Shown piece after piece: positions 52,080 to 60,657 of a DNA stretch of 64,000 nt. Positions within the stretch are counted from its first letter, which is position 1; every line of letters starts with the position of its first letter. The DNA lies in contig NZ_CP066126.1 of NCBI RefSeq assembly GCF_020544465.1, positions 5,208,001 to 5,272,000 on the forward strand, written 5' to 3'. Made by a program: the position numbers and the translations under genes. The notes below the pieces were generated by a model. That model saw only the letters and a list, made by a program, of their open reading frames with translations. It was not told where the DNA came from and ran no database searches. The stretch is from Chromobacterium rhizoryzae. Lineage in GTDB: Bacteria; Pseudomonadota; Gammaproteobacteria; Burkholderiales; Chromobacteriaceae.

Positions 52080-52402
52080 TGGTTCAGGAAATCCGCGCCC
52101 GCGATCTGGCGGCGGCGCTGGCCGACACCACCGCGGAGCCGCCGGTGCTGCTGGACGTGCGCGAAGCGTGGGAAGTGCAGCTGTGCATGATTCCCGGCTC
52201 GCGGCACATCCCGATGAATCTGATTCCGCTGCGCATGAGCGAGCTGCCGGACGCGCCCATCGTGGTGATCTGCCACCACGGCGTGCGCAGCGCGCACGTG
52301 GCGCGTTTCCTGCTGGACGCCGGCTTCGAACAGGTGCTGAGCCTGGCCGGCGGCGTGGAAGCCTGGGCCGCGGAAGTGGACCCGCAAATGGCGCGCTACT
52401 GA
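52079..52402 (+). CDS. Rhodanese-like domain protein
   Basis: This 107-residue single-domain rhodanese has LLDVREAWEVQLCMIPGSRHIPMNLIP and the active-site loop CHHGVRS with C65 as sulfur-carrying cysteine. Small stand-alone rhodaneses transfer sulfane sulfur to cyanide or cellular acceptors. It starts inside the pcm stop (TGATG), so it is coupled to pcm; that pairing is frequent in betaproteobacteria in my experience. The terminator at 52429-52454 closes the unit. Confidence 0.92.
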   Translation: MVQEIRARDLAAALADTTAEPPVLLDVREAWEVQLCMIPGSRHIPMNLIPLRMSELPDAPIVVICHHGVRSAHVARFLLDAGFEQVLSLAGGVEAWAAEVDPQMARY

Positions 52403-52428
52403 CTTAGCCGCCGCGCGCCGTCGTCGCC

Positions 52429-52454
52429 AGCCGTTCCCGTGGGAACGGCTTTTT
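52429..52454 (+). terminator. Intrinsic terminator after the rhodanese gene
   Basis: AGCCGTTCCC (52429-52438), GT, GGGAACGGCT (52441-52450), then TTTT. Confidence 0.88.
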
Positions 52455-52518
52455 CATGGAACGAAACCGGTCTGCCGGATTCCAATCCCCCACACGATAG
52501 CAAGAGCCGTAATTTTCC

Positions 52519-53241
52519 ATGCAAGCATTGTCTTACCTGTCTCCCGCCCTGGCCCGCGTTCATCCCGACTGGGAGAAAGTGCTGTCAACGCCGGTCATTC
52601 AACAGCAATTGGCCGGCATAGACCGGGAACTGCAAACTCAGCAAGCGCAGGGCAAAATCCTCTTTCCCCCTGCGCCGCTGACTTTCAACGCGCTGACCTT
52701 CACCGCGCCGGCCGATGTGCGCGTGGTGATCCTGGGGCAAGATCCCTACCACGGCGACGGCGAGGCGATGGGCTTGTCGTTTTCCGTGCCGCCCGGCGTG
52801 CGGGTGCCGCCCAGCCTGCGCAATCTGTACAAGGAGCTGGCCGCGGATCTGGGCTGCGGCGTGCCCAATAGCGGCGACCTGACCCACTGGGCGCAACAAG
52901 GCGTGCTGCTGCTCAACAGCGTGTTCACCGTGGAGCGGGACAAGGCCGGCAGCCACGCCAAGCTGGGCTGGCAAATGGTCAGCGACGCGCTGATCGACGC
53001 CGTCAACGCGCAAAGCGCCGGCTGCGTGTTTCTGCTGTGGGGCAATTGGGCCAAGACCAAGGCCGAACGCATCGACGCCAGCCGCCACCTGGTGCTGGAC
53101 GCCGCCCATCCCTCGCCGCTGTCCGCCAGCCGCGGCTTCCACGGCTGCCGCCATTTTTCACAAGTCAACGCCTGGCTGCTGTCGCGCGGCCGCGGCGCCG
53201 TCCAGTGGGGCGCGCCGGCGCCGCAGAACAGCCTGTTCTGA
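52519..53241 (+). CDS. ung: Uracil-DNA glycosylase
   Basis: This 240-residue family 1 UDG removes uracil from DNA. GQDPYHG (73-79) holds catalytic D75, VLLLNSVFTVE has the uracil-specific Asn, and HPSPLSASRGF is the Leu-loop with catalytic His. Length and order are typical. The downstream hairpin GGCGGGCAGG/CCTGCCCGCC (53249-53273) is the likely terminator; a repeat fragment follows it. Confidence 0.97.
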   Translation: MQALSYLSPALARVHPDWEKVLSTPVIQQQLAGIDRELQTQQAQGKILFPPAPLTFNALTFTAPADVRVVILGQDPYHGDGEAMGLSFSVPPGVRVPPSLRNLYKELAADLGCGVPNSGDLTHWAQQGVLLLNSVFTVERDKAGSHAKLGWQMVSDALIDAVNAQSAGCVFLLWGNWAKTKAERIDASRHLVLDAAHPSPLSASRGFHGCRHFSQVNAWLLSRGRGAVQWGAPAPQNSLF

Positions 53242-53248
53242 GCAGGAT

Positions 53249-53273
53249 GGCGGGCAGGCCTCCCCTGCCCGCC
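53249..53273 (+). terminator. Hairpin after ung
   Basis: GGCGGGCAGG (53249-53258) and CCTGCCCGCC (53264-53273) form a 10-bp stem. The expected T-run is weak (CTTCTTGTC) because a repeat fragment begins at 53277. Confidence 0.6.
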
Positions 53274-53276
53274 CTT

Positions 53277-53315
53277 CTTGTCTCGCTCTTGCTCGCCAGA
53301 CTTTGAACTGGCTCT
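53277..53315. repeat. Right-end fragment of the AGAACCTGTT repeat
   Basis: CTTGTCTCGCTCTTGCTCGC followed by CAGACTTTGAACTGGCTCT matches the right end of copy E (37005-37042) with a few changes; the left part is absent. Confidence 0.65.
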
Positions 53316-53383
53316 TAGACTCTTTTCCAGCGCGCCGTCATGGCCTAAGCTAGGGCTCCCTCTCCTCAGCCCCAGTCCTCGCC

Positions 53384-54703
53384 GTGGAAATTCTCGTTCT
53401 GCTGTTCCTGATTCTGCTCAATGGCCTGTTCGCCATGGCGGAAATCGCCATCGTCTCTTCCCGCAAAGTCCGCCTGCTGCAACGCGCGGACGACGGCCAA
53501 CGCGGCGCGCAAGCCGCGCTGAAACTGGCCAACGACCCCAGCCGCTTCCTGTCCACGGTGCAGATAGGCATCACCTCGATCAGCATTCTGTCCGGCGTTT
53601 ACGGCGAGGCCGCGCTGTCAGAACAACTACGCCGGGCGATGCAGGACTATCCCTTGCTGGAGCCCTACAGCAAGCCGCTGTCGGTGGCGCTGATGGTGTT
53701 CATCATCACCTTGCTGTCGCTGATCTTCGGCGAGCTGGTGCCCAAGCGGCTGGCGTTGCTCAACCCTGAGGCGGTGGCCACCGCGCTGGCGCGGCCTATG
53801 CTGCTGCTGTCGCGGCTCAGCGCGCCGCTGGTCCAGGCCCTGAGCCGCTGCACCGACGGCCTGTTGCGGCTCTTGGGCGCCAAGAAGAGCAGCGATCCGT
53901 CCATCACCGAGGAGGAAATCCGGGTGCTGATGGAACAAGGCGCGGACGAGGGGGTGTTCGACCGCGCCGAACAGGAGCTGGTGACCAATATCTTCCGGCT
54001 GGACAACCGCAAGGTGGCCGCGGCGATGACGCCGCGCAAGGACATCGTGGCGCTGGATCTGGACGACGCGCCCGAACTGAACCACCGCCTGCTGCAAAAC
54101 CACCATTTCAACCATTTCCCGGTCTGCCGCGGCAGCATCGAGCAGATCGTCGGCGTGCTGCACGCCAAACGCGTGCTGGACCGCATGCTGGCCGGGCAAC
54201 AAGCCGACGTCGCCGCCGAACTGTCCCAGCCGCTCTACGTGCCCGCCAAGATCACCTTGATGCAGCTGCTGGAGCAGTTCAAGCAGACCCGCCATCACAT
54301 GGCGCTGGTGGTGGACGAGTACGGCGAGCTGGAAGGCCTGGTGACGATGAACGACGTGCTGGAAGCCATCGTCGGCGACATGCCCGCCATCAGCGCCGAA
54401 AACGACGATATCGCCCAGCGCGAGGACGGCAGCTGGCTGATAGACGGCATGCTGTCGCTGGACCGCTTCAAGGAGTTTTTCGACATAGACGAGGCGCTGC
54501 CGGGCGAAGCCGGCGGCAATATCCACACCCTGGGCGGCATGGTGATGTTCCAGCTGGGCCGGGTGCCCAGCGTCACCGACCGTTTCGACTGGAACGGCTT
54601 CGGCTTCGAAGTGGTGGACATGGACAAGACCCGGGTAGACAAGATTCTGCTCACCCGACTGCCGACGCCGCCGGCGGCGCTGCCGGCCGACGACGGCATT
54701 TAG
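53384..54703 (+). CDS. CNNM/CorC-type membrane protein with CBS pair (hemolysin-related family)
   Basis: This 439-residue protein has an N-terminal DUF21/CNNM membrane domain of about 180 residues (ILVLLFLILLNGLFAMAEIAIVSSRKVRL, TLLSLIFGELVPKRLAL), then two CBS domains (MTPRKDIVALDLDD; MALVVDEYGELEGLVTMNDVLEAIVGD) and a C-terminal CorC_HlyC domain (IHTLGGMVMFQLGRVPSVTDRF). Relatives are linked to magnesium/cobalt efflux; the hemolysin label is historical. The start is GTG at 53384. The TAG stop is fused to repeat copy F. Confidence 0.93.
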   Translation: MEILVLLFLILLNGLFAMAEIAIVSSRKVRLLQRADDGQRGAQAALKLANDPSRFLSTVQIGITSISILSGVYGEAALSEQLRRAMQDYPLLEPYSKPLSVALMVFIITLLSLIFGELVPKRLALLNPEAVATALARPMLLLSRLSAPLVQALSRCTDGLLRLLGAKKSSDPSITEEEIRVLMEQGADEGVFDRAEQELVTNIFRLDNRKVAAAMTPRKDIVALDLDDAPELNHRLLQNHHFNHFPVCRGSIEQIVGVLHAKRVLDRMLAGQQADVAAELSQPLYVPAKITLMQLLEQFKQTRHHMALVVDEYGELEGLVTMNDVLEAIVGDMPAISAENDDIAQREDGSWLIDGMLSLDRFKEFFDIDEALPGEAGGNIHTLGGMVMFQLGRVPSVTDRFDWNGFGFEVVDMDKTRVDKILLTRLPTPPAALPADDGI

Positions 54704-54854
54704 AACCTGTTTACGATCTCGCGAGCCGGAGCGAGACAAGACGAATAGCGCTGAGAAAGCGGAATGCACAGGCGGTAGGCGAGCATTCTTAAGCGGTTTT
54801 CAACGCTTCCTGCTTAAAGTCCCGCCGCAGCGCCGCAGACCGTCAACGGGTTCT
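54702..54854. repeat. Repeat family copy F (153 bp)
   Basis: The left end AGAACCTGTTTACGATCTCG matches copy D. The right end is diverged (GTCAACGGGTTCT), with TTA flanking. Internal GCTGAGAAAGCGGAATGCAC is shared; the rest is more degenerate than other copies. It starts within the upstream TAG stop. Confidence 0.75.
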
Positions 54855-54861
54855 TAAGCGC

Positions 54862-55368
54862 TCAGCCCAGCATGCGTCCGCACACCGTGCTGCGACGGCT
54901 GCCGCCGGCGCGGCGTTCCCAATCGTCGAAGCTGGCCAGTTCGACGAAACCCGCCTTGCGCATCATGCCGCCGGACGCGGCGTTTTCCTCGTGGCGGTCC
55001 GCCGTCACCCAGCGCGCGCCGCGCGCGGCCAGATCCTCGCAAGCCTGCCGCAACAACAAGCTGCCCAGGCCCTGTCCGGCCTGATCGCGCCGCACCACCG
55101 CCTCCATGATGTAGCCGGCGGCGTCCGCCGCCACCTCGGCCGGCCGGTGTTGGGGAAAAGCATCGTGCAGCCGATACAGGATGGCGGCCCCCAGCAGGCC
55201 GTCTCGCTCGAACAAGGCCGCCCAGGCTTCGCCGGCAGCCACCTGGCGCAAACTCCGCTCCACCCCGTCCGCCGGCAGCCAGTTCCACGGATTGGGTCCG
55301 TGTTCCGTGATCAGCGTCCGCAACGCGTCCACATCCCCCGCCCCGGCCAAACGATATTGCCAACTCAT
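54862..55368 (-). CDS. GNAT-family N-acetyltransferase
   Basis: This 168-residue protein reads MSWQYRLAGAGDVDALRTLITEHG at the N-terminus. YIMEAVVRRDQAGQGLGSLLLRQACEDLAARGARWVTAD is motif A with the acetyl-CoA loop, and ENAASGGMMRKAGFVELASFDDWERRAG follows as motif B. AGGA lies 5 nt before the ATG. Its ATG overlaps the LD-carboxypeptidase stop (ATGA at 55365-55368), so it is coupled to that gene. The substrate is unknown. Confidence 0.85.
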   Translation of the reverse strand: MSWQYRLAGAGDVDALRTLITEHGPNPWNWLPADGVERSLRQVAAGEAWAALFERDGLLGAAILYRLHDAFPQHRPAEVAADAAGYIMEAVVRRDQAGQGLGSLLLRQACEDLAARGARWVTADRHEENAASGGMMRKAGFVELASFDDWERRAGGSRRSTVCGRMLG

Positions 55369-56357
55369 GCGCATCCTTTCGCAAAACGCAGCGTAGCCTG
55401 GCCCGCGTCCACTTCCAGTTCGGCCCAGGCGCCGTTCATCAATGTCCATTGCGGCGGCACATGGCCGATATCGGCGTCCACCGCCACCGGATACGGCAGT
55501 CCGTCCAAAGCCGTTTCCACAGCCTGGCTGTAGCTCAAGGCGTTCGCGTCCGCGGCGTCCGGTCCGCTGCTGCGGCCCAACACCAGCCCGCTCAAGCCGT
55601 CCAGCGCGCCGGACAGGCGCAGGCCCAGCAGCGCGCGCAGCAACTCGCAAGGCCTCAGCTCGCAGTTTTCCAGGTAAAGCAGCGCGGGTTCCCGTTTGAA
55701 CGCGCGCAAATCGAAATAAGGGCTGCCCTGCAGCCGGCTCAGCGTATCCAGGCAGCCGCCTATCAGCCGGCCGGCCATGCGGGCCCTTTGCGCGCCCAAC
55801 ACGCGCAGCGTGGACGAATAAGACTCTCCCGGAGCGTCCCAGCGCCAAAACGCCTTGTAATGGCCTTGCTGAGGCGGCAAACCGTGGCGCAAGGCGTGCA
55901 GCAGCGCCGAATTCTCTTCCATCCGCTGCGGATTGCCCAGATCGAAGAGGTTCGGCCCGTGCAAGGTCGCCCACCCCGCCAACAGGGTCAGCGGCGTCAG
56001 CACGGTGGAAATATCGGAAAACCCGGCCAGCCATTTGGGCGGCAAACGCGCCAAGGCGGCGAAATCGATGCCGGCCAGCAATTCCATCGCCCTTTCGCCG
56101 CCCCAGGGCGGCAAGATGGCGCGAATCTCCGGATCGAAAAGAAAATGGTTGAGCTCCGCCAGACGTTGGGCGGCCGGCGCGCTGGCGTCCTGGGATTCGC
56201 CGCGCAGGCAAGCCCCCTCCACCACTTGCCAGCCCTGATCGCGCAGACATTGCAGCGCGCGATCCAGTTGTCCGTGCAAGACCGGAGGCACGCCGGAGGA
56301 AAAAGCGGTGACGGCGATGCGGTCGCCTGGCTTCAAGGGCGCGGGAAAAGCCGTCAT
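55365..56357 (-). CDS. ldcA: LD-carboxypeptidase (muramoyltetrapeptide carboxypeptidase, S66)
   Basis: This 330-residue cytoplasmic Ser peptidase removes the terminal D-Ala from recycled murein tetrapeptides. S66 marks are LKPGDRIAVTAFSSG, the nucleophile elbow GFSDIS (S114), a Glu in ALLYLENCELRP and the His in DADIGHVPPQ. This Ser-Glu-His set is that of LdcA. The start at 56357 has AGGAG 9 nt upstream. The GNAT gene follows with a 4-base overlap. Confidence 0.92.
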   Translation of the reverse strand: MTAFPAPLKPGDRIAVTAFSSGVPPVLHGQLDRALQCLRDQGWQVVEGACLRGESQDASAPAAQRLAELNHFLFDPEIRAILPPWGGERAMELLAGIDFAALARLPPKWLAGFSDISTVLTPLTLLAGWATLHGPNLFDLGNPQRMEENSALLHALRHGLPPQQGHYKAFWRWDAPGESYSSTLRVLGAQRARMAGRLIGGCLDTLSRLQGSPYFDLRAFKREPALLYLENCELRPCELLRALLGLRLSGALDGLSGLVLGRSSGPDAADANALSYSQAVETALDGLPYPVAVDADIGHVPPQWTLMNGAWAELEVDAGQATLRFAKGCA

Positions 56358-56395
56358 CGGCGATTGCTCCTGTGGATAAACATCAAGGCAGTCGA

Positions 56396-56836
56396 TCATT
56401 GCCCGTCAGTCAGATCCAAGACGAAGCCGTGGCTGGTTTTTTGTTGTACATAACCAAGATGACGATAGAAAGCGTGAGCAGCGTCCCGATGCACGCCGGA
56501 ACGAAGTCGCATTCGTGGATAGCCCAGCCGTCGTGCCCAGTCTTCGCAAGCACGTAACAACTGCTTGCCCAGACCTCGTCCTTGGTGGGATGGCGATACG
56601 ACCAGCCCACCAATTTCCATTGCCGGGGAGGCTTCCAACAGGTGAACACCATGCCCATGGATCCAACCAACCACGGCGCCTTCCCATAACGCCACCCAAA
56701 CCTGGTTGTCCGGCAGTGTCGTCAACCTGGCGAAACGCTCGCTGATGTCCGCTTCCGTCGCTTCATAGCCCAGATCCAGGCATAGCCGCGCCGCGGCGGC
56801 GGCGTCCGCCGCCCGCATTGTCCTGATCTCCACCAT
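56396..56836 (-). CDS. GNAT-family N-acetyltransferase
   Basis: This 146-residue protein carries EIRTMRAADAAAAARLCLDLGYEATEADISERF at the start, IGGLVVSPSHQGRGLGKQLLRACEDWARRLGYPRMRLRSGVHRDAAHAFYRHLGYVQQKTSHGF as motifs A and B, with Q-x-x-G-x-G in the loop and Arg/His-rich acceptor side, typical of stand-alone GNATs. It lies upstream of ldcA on the same strand with 38 bases between. The substrate is unknown. Codon use is somewhat less GC-rich than in the neighbours. Confidence 0.88.
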   Translation of the reverse strand: MVEIRTMRAADAAAAARLCLDLGYEATEADISERFARLTTLPDNQVWVALWEGAVVGWIHGHGVHLLEASPAMEIGGLVVSPSHQGRGLGKQLLRACEDWARRLGYPRMRLRSGVHRDAAHAFYRHLGYVQQKTSHGFVLDLTDGQ

Positions 56837-56902
56837 CTGTCTTCGCCTAGTTGCTCAAGGAAATGACATTGTCAGCATAAGGAGGGATAGCCGGCAAGCC
56901 GG

Positions 56903-57658
56903 TTATTTGTTCTTCAGCCGTCGCAGTTCGATCAATTTGGCGTATTTGATGTAGCTGTTGAAGCAACCGATGCTGATGTGGACCAAACCGGGGACGCCGT
57001 CGAGAAAACCGCGGCGAAAAAAATAGAACTTCACGAAGCGCAGCAGCGGGCTGAGGATAAGTTTGGCAATACCCACACGTTTTCCCCTTTGCAACAGTTG
57101 TTCCGCCTGCAAGCTGGTATAGCGGTTCTGCTTGCTCAGATACAGCGCGATGTCTTCGCCGGATTCGTGCATCAGCTCGTGACGCAGCTTATGCACAGGG
57201 CCGTCGGCGATCACATACTCGTGAACCAGATCGTCGGACCAACGCGCGTGAGCGCGATGGAACAAGCGCAAAGACCAGTCCGGATAGCCTTCTCCGTGTT
57301 TCAGAAAACGACCCATGAAACGGTTGCAACGCGGGAACTGGAAGGCCGTGGCCTGTGGATTGTCCAGCAGTTCTTTGATTTCATTGACTAAATTTTCCGA
57401 CAAACACTCGTCGGCATCCAGGCACAGCACCCAGTCGTGGCTGGCCGCCCTTACCGCCAATTGTTTCTGAGGACCGAATCCCAGCCAGTCTTGGTGGATA
57501 ACTTTTGCCTTATAGGCGGAAGCTATCGCCAATGTCCTGTCGGTGCTGCCTGAATCCACAAGCACGATTTCATCGGCGAAGCCCACGCTGTCCAGACATT
57601 TTTCCAGCGAGGTTTCCGCATTCTTGGTGATTAGCACCACGCTAATTCGCGCACGCAT
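56903..57658 (-). CDS. Family 2 glycosyltransferase, WaaE/KdtX-like
   Basis: This 251-residue GT-A enzyme has ISVVLITKNAETSLEKCLDSVGFADEIVLVDSGSTDRTLAIA as nucleotide-binding start, DWVLCLDADECLSENLVNEI with the DxD-type metal site, and the WaaE/KdtX pattern AFQFPRCNRFMGRFLKHGEGYPDWSLRLFHR. Such enzymes add glucose or another sugar to the LPS inner core. A C-terminal hydrophobic stretch (VKFYFFRRGFLDGVPGLVHISIGCFNSYIKY) may associate with the membrane. Moderate GC drop. waaC and waaA lie on the other side of the DnaA-box region, in the opposite direction. Confidence 0.9.
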   Translation of the reverse strand: MRARISVVLITKNAETSLEKCLDSVGFADEIVLVDSGSTDRTLAIASAYKAKVIHQDWLGFGPQKQLAVRAASHDWVLCLDADECLSENLVNEIKELLDNPQATAFQFPRCNRFMGRFLKHGEGYPDWSLRLFHRAHARWSDDLVHEYVIADGPVHKLRHELMHESGEDIALYLSKQNRYTSLQAEQLLQRGKRVGIAKLILSPLLRFVKFYFFRRGFLDGVPGLVHISIGCFNSYIKYAKLIELRRLKNK

Positions 57659-58169
57659 CTTGTTATATGTTTTCCCATATGTAATTTGAAGAAACTGGTA
57701 GAAGGCGTCCCATTTCTGTGGATAACCATGTTTTTCCCATTATTTTCATCATGTTAGGCAAGATGGAATCTTGTTGTTCACCCTGCGTTTTGCAGACGGA
57801 AGACTTGTGGATAAATCTGAGAGAACCGTGAAGTCCCTGTTTGTCCACAGCTCCGATCCTCTTTGTTCCCACCTGCTTGTGCATGGCGTGAATTTGCCTG
57901 CCTAGCTGCTACAGCCACCGATAACTCTTTAACGCAATTTTATATTGATGAAACTGATATAGTCGGCCATTGCTGTGGATAAGCGACAAAAACTTCAAAG
58001 GGTTCAGCTACTTGTCCTGTTGATGGGCTTTGGATAGTTTAGGTGCGCTGCGGCATTGCAAATTGTGGATAAATTCGCGCTCAGTTGTCCACAGCGCTTT
58101 ATCCACAATTGAACTGCAGGGATTTTACTTGGTTAACCACAGCCATGCTCGGGTACAATGCGCGCCATG
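57659..58169. other. Gene-free 511-base AT-rich region with many DnaA boxes (cluster 2)
   Basis: No coding frame of note. Perfect DnaA boxes (TTATCCACA or complement) lie at 57717-57725, 57806-57814, 57974-57982, 58064-58072, 58099-58107, and just inside waaC at 58210-58218. One-mismatch boxes lie at 57841-57849, 58085-58093 and 58133-58141. Between the third and fourth of these is an AT-rich block (57921-57962, ACTCTTTAACGCAATTTTAT and onward). This is the layout of an origin-like or DnaA-binding regulatory locus. Confidence 0.8.
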
Positions 58170-59129
58170 ATGAATGTGCTGATTGTGCGCACCTCGTCGA
58201 TGGGCGACCTTATCCACACCTGGCCCGCCATTTCCGAGTTGAAAGCGCATTACCCGAATTTCCGCATCAGTTGGCTGGCCGAAGAGGCTTTCGCCGACAT
58301 TGCCCGTTTGCATCCGGCGGTGGACAGGGTGATCGCCTTGAATGGGCGGCGCTGGCGCAAACGCTGGTGGCTGCCCTCCACCTGGCGCGAGATCCGGGCT
58401 TTGCGTAAAGAACTGCGCGACACGCCCTGGGAATTGGTGGTGGACAGCCAGGGCCTGTTGAAAAGCGCCTTGCCGGCCCGCTGGGCCAAGGCGCCGCTGA
58501 CCGGTTACGACTGGGGCAGCGCGCGCGAGTCTCTGGCCAGCTGTTTTTACGATAAGCGCCACAAGGTGGACTGGAGCTTGTCGGCGATAGAACGCAACCG
58601 GCTCTTGTTCGCGCGGGTGTTCGGTTATCAGCCGCAGGGCGAGCCCCGTTTCGGGGTGCCGGCCGGCGAACGGCCCGCCTGGGTGCTGTCCGGCCGCTAC
58701 GCGGTATTGCTGCACGCCACCAGCAAGGCGTCCAAGGAGTGGCCGGAAGGCCATTGGGTGGAACTGGGCAAACGCCTGTCCATGCAGCATGATCTGGTGA
58801 TGGTGCTGCCCTGGGGCAATGAACGCGAACGCGAGCGCGCCGAAAGGCTGGCCGCGCGGATGCCGGCCGCGGTGGTGGCGCCCAAGATGGGCCTGATCGA
58901 GGCCGCTGGCCTGCTGGGCCACGCCAACGCGGTGGTGGGCGTGGACACTGGGCTGACTCATCTGGCCAATGCCTTGAACGTGCCCTTGGCGGCGATTTAC
59001 ACCGATACCGATCCGGCCGCCACCGGCGTAGTGGAAACGCCGTGGGCCACCAATTTGGGCGGCATAGGGCTGTGCCCGTCGGTGGACGAGGCGCTGCAAG
59101 CCTTGTTCGCGCGCAAGGACTGGACATGA
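58170..59129 (+). CDS. waaC: Lipopolysaccharide heptosyltransferase I
   Basis: This 319-residue GT-B enzyme transfers the first L-glycero-D-manno-heptose to Kdo of lipid A. MNVLIVRTSSMGDLIHTWPAISELKAHYPNFRISWLAEEAFADI is the WaaC hallmark with catalytic Asp13. LLHATSKASKEWPEGHWVELGKRL and VGVDTGLTHLANALNVPLAAIYTDTDP form the donor site. I choose ATG 58170 because known WaaC proteins start there; ATGs at 58158 and 58167 are in frame and no clear ribosome site decides. A DnaA box lies in codons 14-17. The waaA start overlaps its stop. Confidence 0.93.
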   Translation: MNVLIVRTSSMGDLIHTWPAISELKAHYPNFRISWLAEEAFADIARLHPAVDRVIALNGRRWRKRWWLPSTWREIRALRKELRDTPWELVVDSQGLLKSALPARWAKAPLTGYDWGSARESLASCFYDKRHKVDWSLSAIERNRLLFARVFGYQPQGEPRFGVPAGERPAWVLSGRYAVLLHATSKASKEWPEGHWVELGKRLSMQHDLVMVLPWGNERERERAERLAARMPAAVVAPKMGLIEAAGLLGHANAVVGVDTGLTHLANALNVPLAAIYTDTDPAATGVVETPWATNLGGIGLCPSVDEALQALFARKDWT

Positions 59130-60400
59130 ACTGGCAACGCAGACTGTATTCCTGGGCCTGGCTGCTGGCCACGCCGCTGGTGCGGCACTATCTGAAGAAG
59201 CGGGCGCGCAAGGCGCCGGCTTATCTGGAACACTGGGACGAGCGTTTCGGCAGTCAATTGCAGCCGCGCGCAGAGGGCGCGATCTGGATCCACGCGGTGT
59301 CGGTGGGCGAAACCCGCGCCGCTCAGCCCTTGGTGGCGGCGCTGCGCGAAGCCTGGCCGGACGCGCCGCTGCTGATGACGCAGATGACGCCCACCGGGCG
59401 GGCCACCGCCTTGCAGCTGTATCCCGACGCCGAAGTGCGTTATCTGCCTTACGATTATCCGCAAGCCGCGCAAGCTTTTCTTGCCGCCTACCGGCCGCGC
59501 CTGGGCGTGTTGATGGAAACCGAGCTGTGGCCCAATCTGATTCACGCCGCGGCCGAGCAGCAGGTGCCCTTGTTCCTGGCCAATGCGCGCTTGTCTGAAA
59601 AATCGCTGAACGGCTATCTGAAAATCAGCGGTCTGATTTCGCCCGCGGTGGCGGCTTTGAGGGCCGTTGCTGCGCAAACGCCGGAAGATGGCGAACGTTT
59701 GCGTCAATTGGGCGCGAAAGCCGTCGAAATCTGCGGCAACACCAAGTACGATATTCAGCCGCCGCCGGCGCAGCTGGCGCTGGCGGAAGCATTCAAGTCC
59801 AGGATAGGCCGACGCCGGGTCCTGGTCTGCGCCAGCACCCGCGACGGCGAAGAGGCTTTGATTCTGGACGCCTGGCGGGCTGCGGCCCAAGTGCTGGGCG
59901 ACGCGCTGCTGGTGTTGGTGCCGCGTCATCCGGAACGGTTCGGCGAAGCGGCCGCGCTGGCCGAGAGCCGCGGCATGAAAGTGCAGCGCCGCAGCGACGG
60001 CGCGCCGGTGGACGCCGCCACCCAGGTTTGGCTGGGCGACAGCATGGGCGAGGCCTTCGCCTATTTCGCCTGCGGCGACCTGGCCTTCGTCGGGGGCAGC
60101 CTGCTGCCCTTGGGCTGTCATAATCTGATCGAACCGGCCAGCGTGGGCGTGCCGGTGCTGTTCGGTCCGTCCATCTTCAATTTCAAGCAGGCGGCGGCGC
60201 TGGCGCTGGCCGCCGGCGCGGCGCGCCAGGTGGCCAATGCGGCGGACTTGATCGGCGCCGTCGTGGAACTGCTGGGCGATGAGCGCCGCCGTCAGGCGAT
60301 GCGCGAGTCGGCGCTGGCCTTCAGCGGCGCCCATCGCGGCGCCAGCCAGCGCATGAGCGCCCTGTTTCGCCGCAAGCTGAGGGCCGAACGGGACGAATGA
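59126..60400 (+). CDS. waaA: 3-deoxy-D-manno-octulosonic acid transferase
   Basis: This 424-residue membrane-anchored GT-B enzyme attaches Kdo to lipid A. N-terminal anchor LYSWAWLLATPLVRHYLKKRARK, then HWDERFG, IWIHAVSVGETRAAQPLV with the catalytic Glu, LMTQMTPTGRATA, YLPYDYP, ETELWPNLIHAAAEQQVPLFLANARLSEKS and the C-terminal FVGGSLLPLGCHNLIEPASVGVPVLFGPSIFNF are all WaaA blocks. The ATG at 59126 overlaps the waaC TGA (ATGA), so the two are coupled. The extension to 59042 is rejected. Confidence 0.96.
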   Translation: MNWQRRLYSWAWLLATPLVRHYLKKRARKAPAYLEHWDERFGSQLQPRAEGAIWIHAVSVGETRAAQPLVAALREAWPDAPLLMTQMTPTGRATALQLYPDAEVRYLPYDYPQAAQAFLAAYRPRLGVLMETELWPNLIHAAAEQQVPLFLANARLSEKSLNGYLKISGLISPAVAALRAVAAQTPEDGERLRQLGAKAVEICGNTKYDIQPPPAQLALAEAFKSRIGRRRVLVCASTRDGEEALILDAWRAAAQVLGDALLVLVPRHPERFGEAAALAESRGMKVQRRSDGAPVDAATQVWLGDSMGEAFAYFACGDLAFVGGSLLPLGCHNLIEPASVGVPVLFGPSIFNFKQAAALALAAGAARQVANAADLIGAVVELLGDERRRQAMRESALAFSGAHRGASQRMSALFRRKLRAERDE

Positions 60401-60657
60401 CGGACCCGCGGCCGCGTTTGCGAAAAAATTAATCATTCGCCGGCTGATCTGCGCCGCGCCTTCTTCTACTCTTCAAACAAGAGCCGCGTCGCCGACGCGG
60501 TTCTCCCGAGGCCGCCGGCCCGGGAAGGACGTGCAAAATCCAGTCATGCCCCAGGCCGGTCCACGCCGTCGGAGAACTTCCGAGCGGACAGATCGAATAT
60601 GACGGGCGCAAAGTGCCGCCGCATCGACTCCGCTGTCTAAGAAGACAAGGAGCTACC

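Noticed and set aside
54862..56250. 462-residue fusion of GNAT with upstream sequence
   Set aside because: The upstream part is the shifted frame of ldcA; GNAT starts at 55368 with its own ribosome site.
57663..57884. 73-codon minus-strand frame in the DnaA-box region
   Set aside because: It runs across DnaA boxes, has no recognisable domain and no ribosome site.
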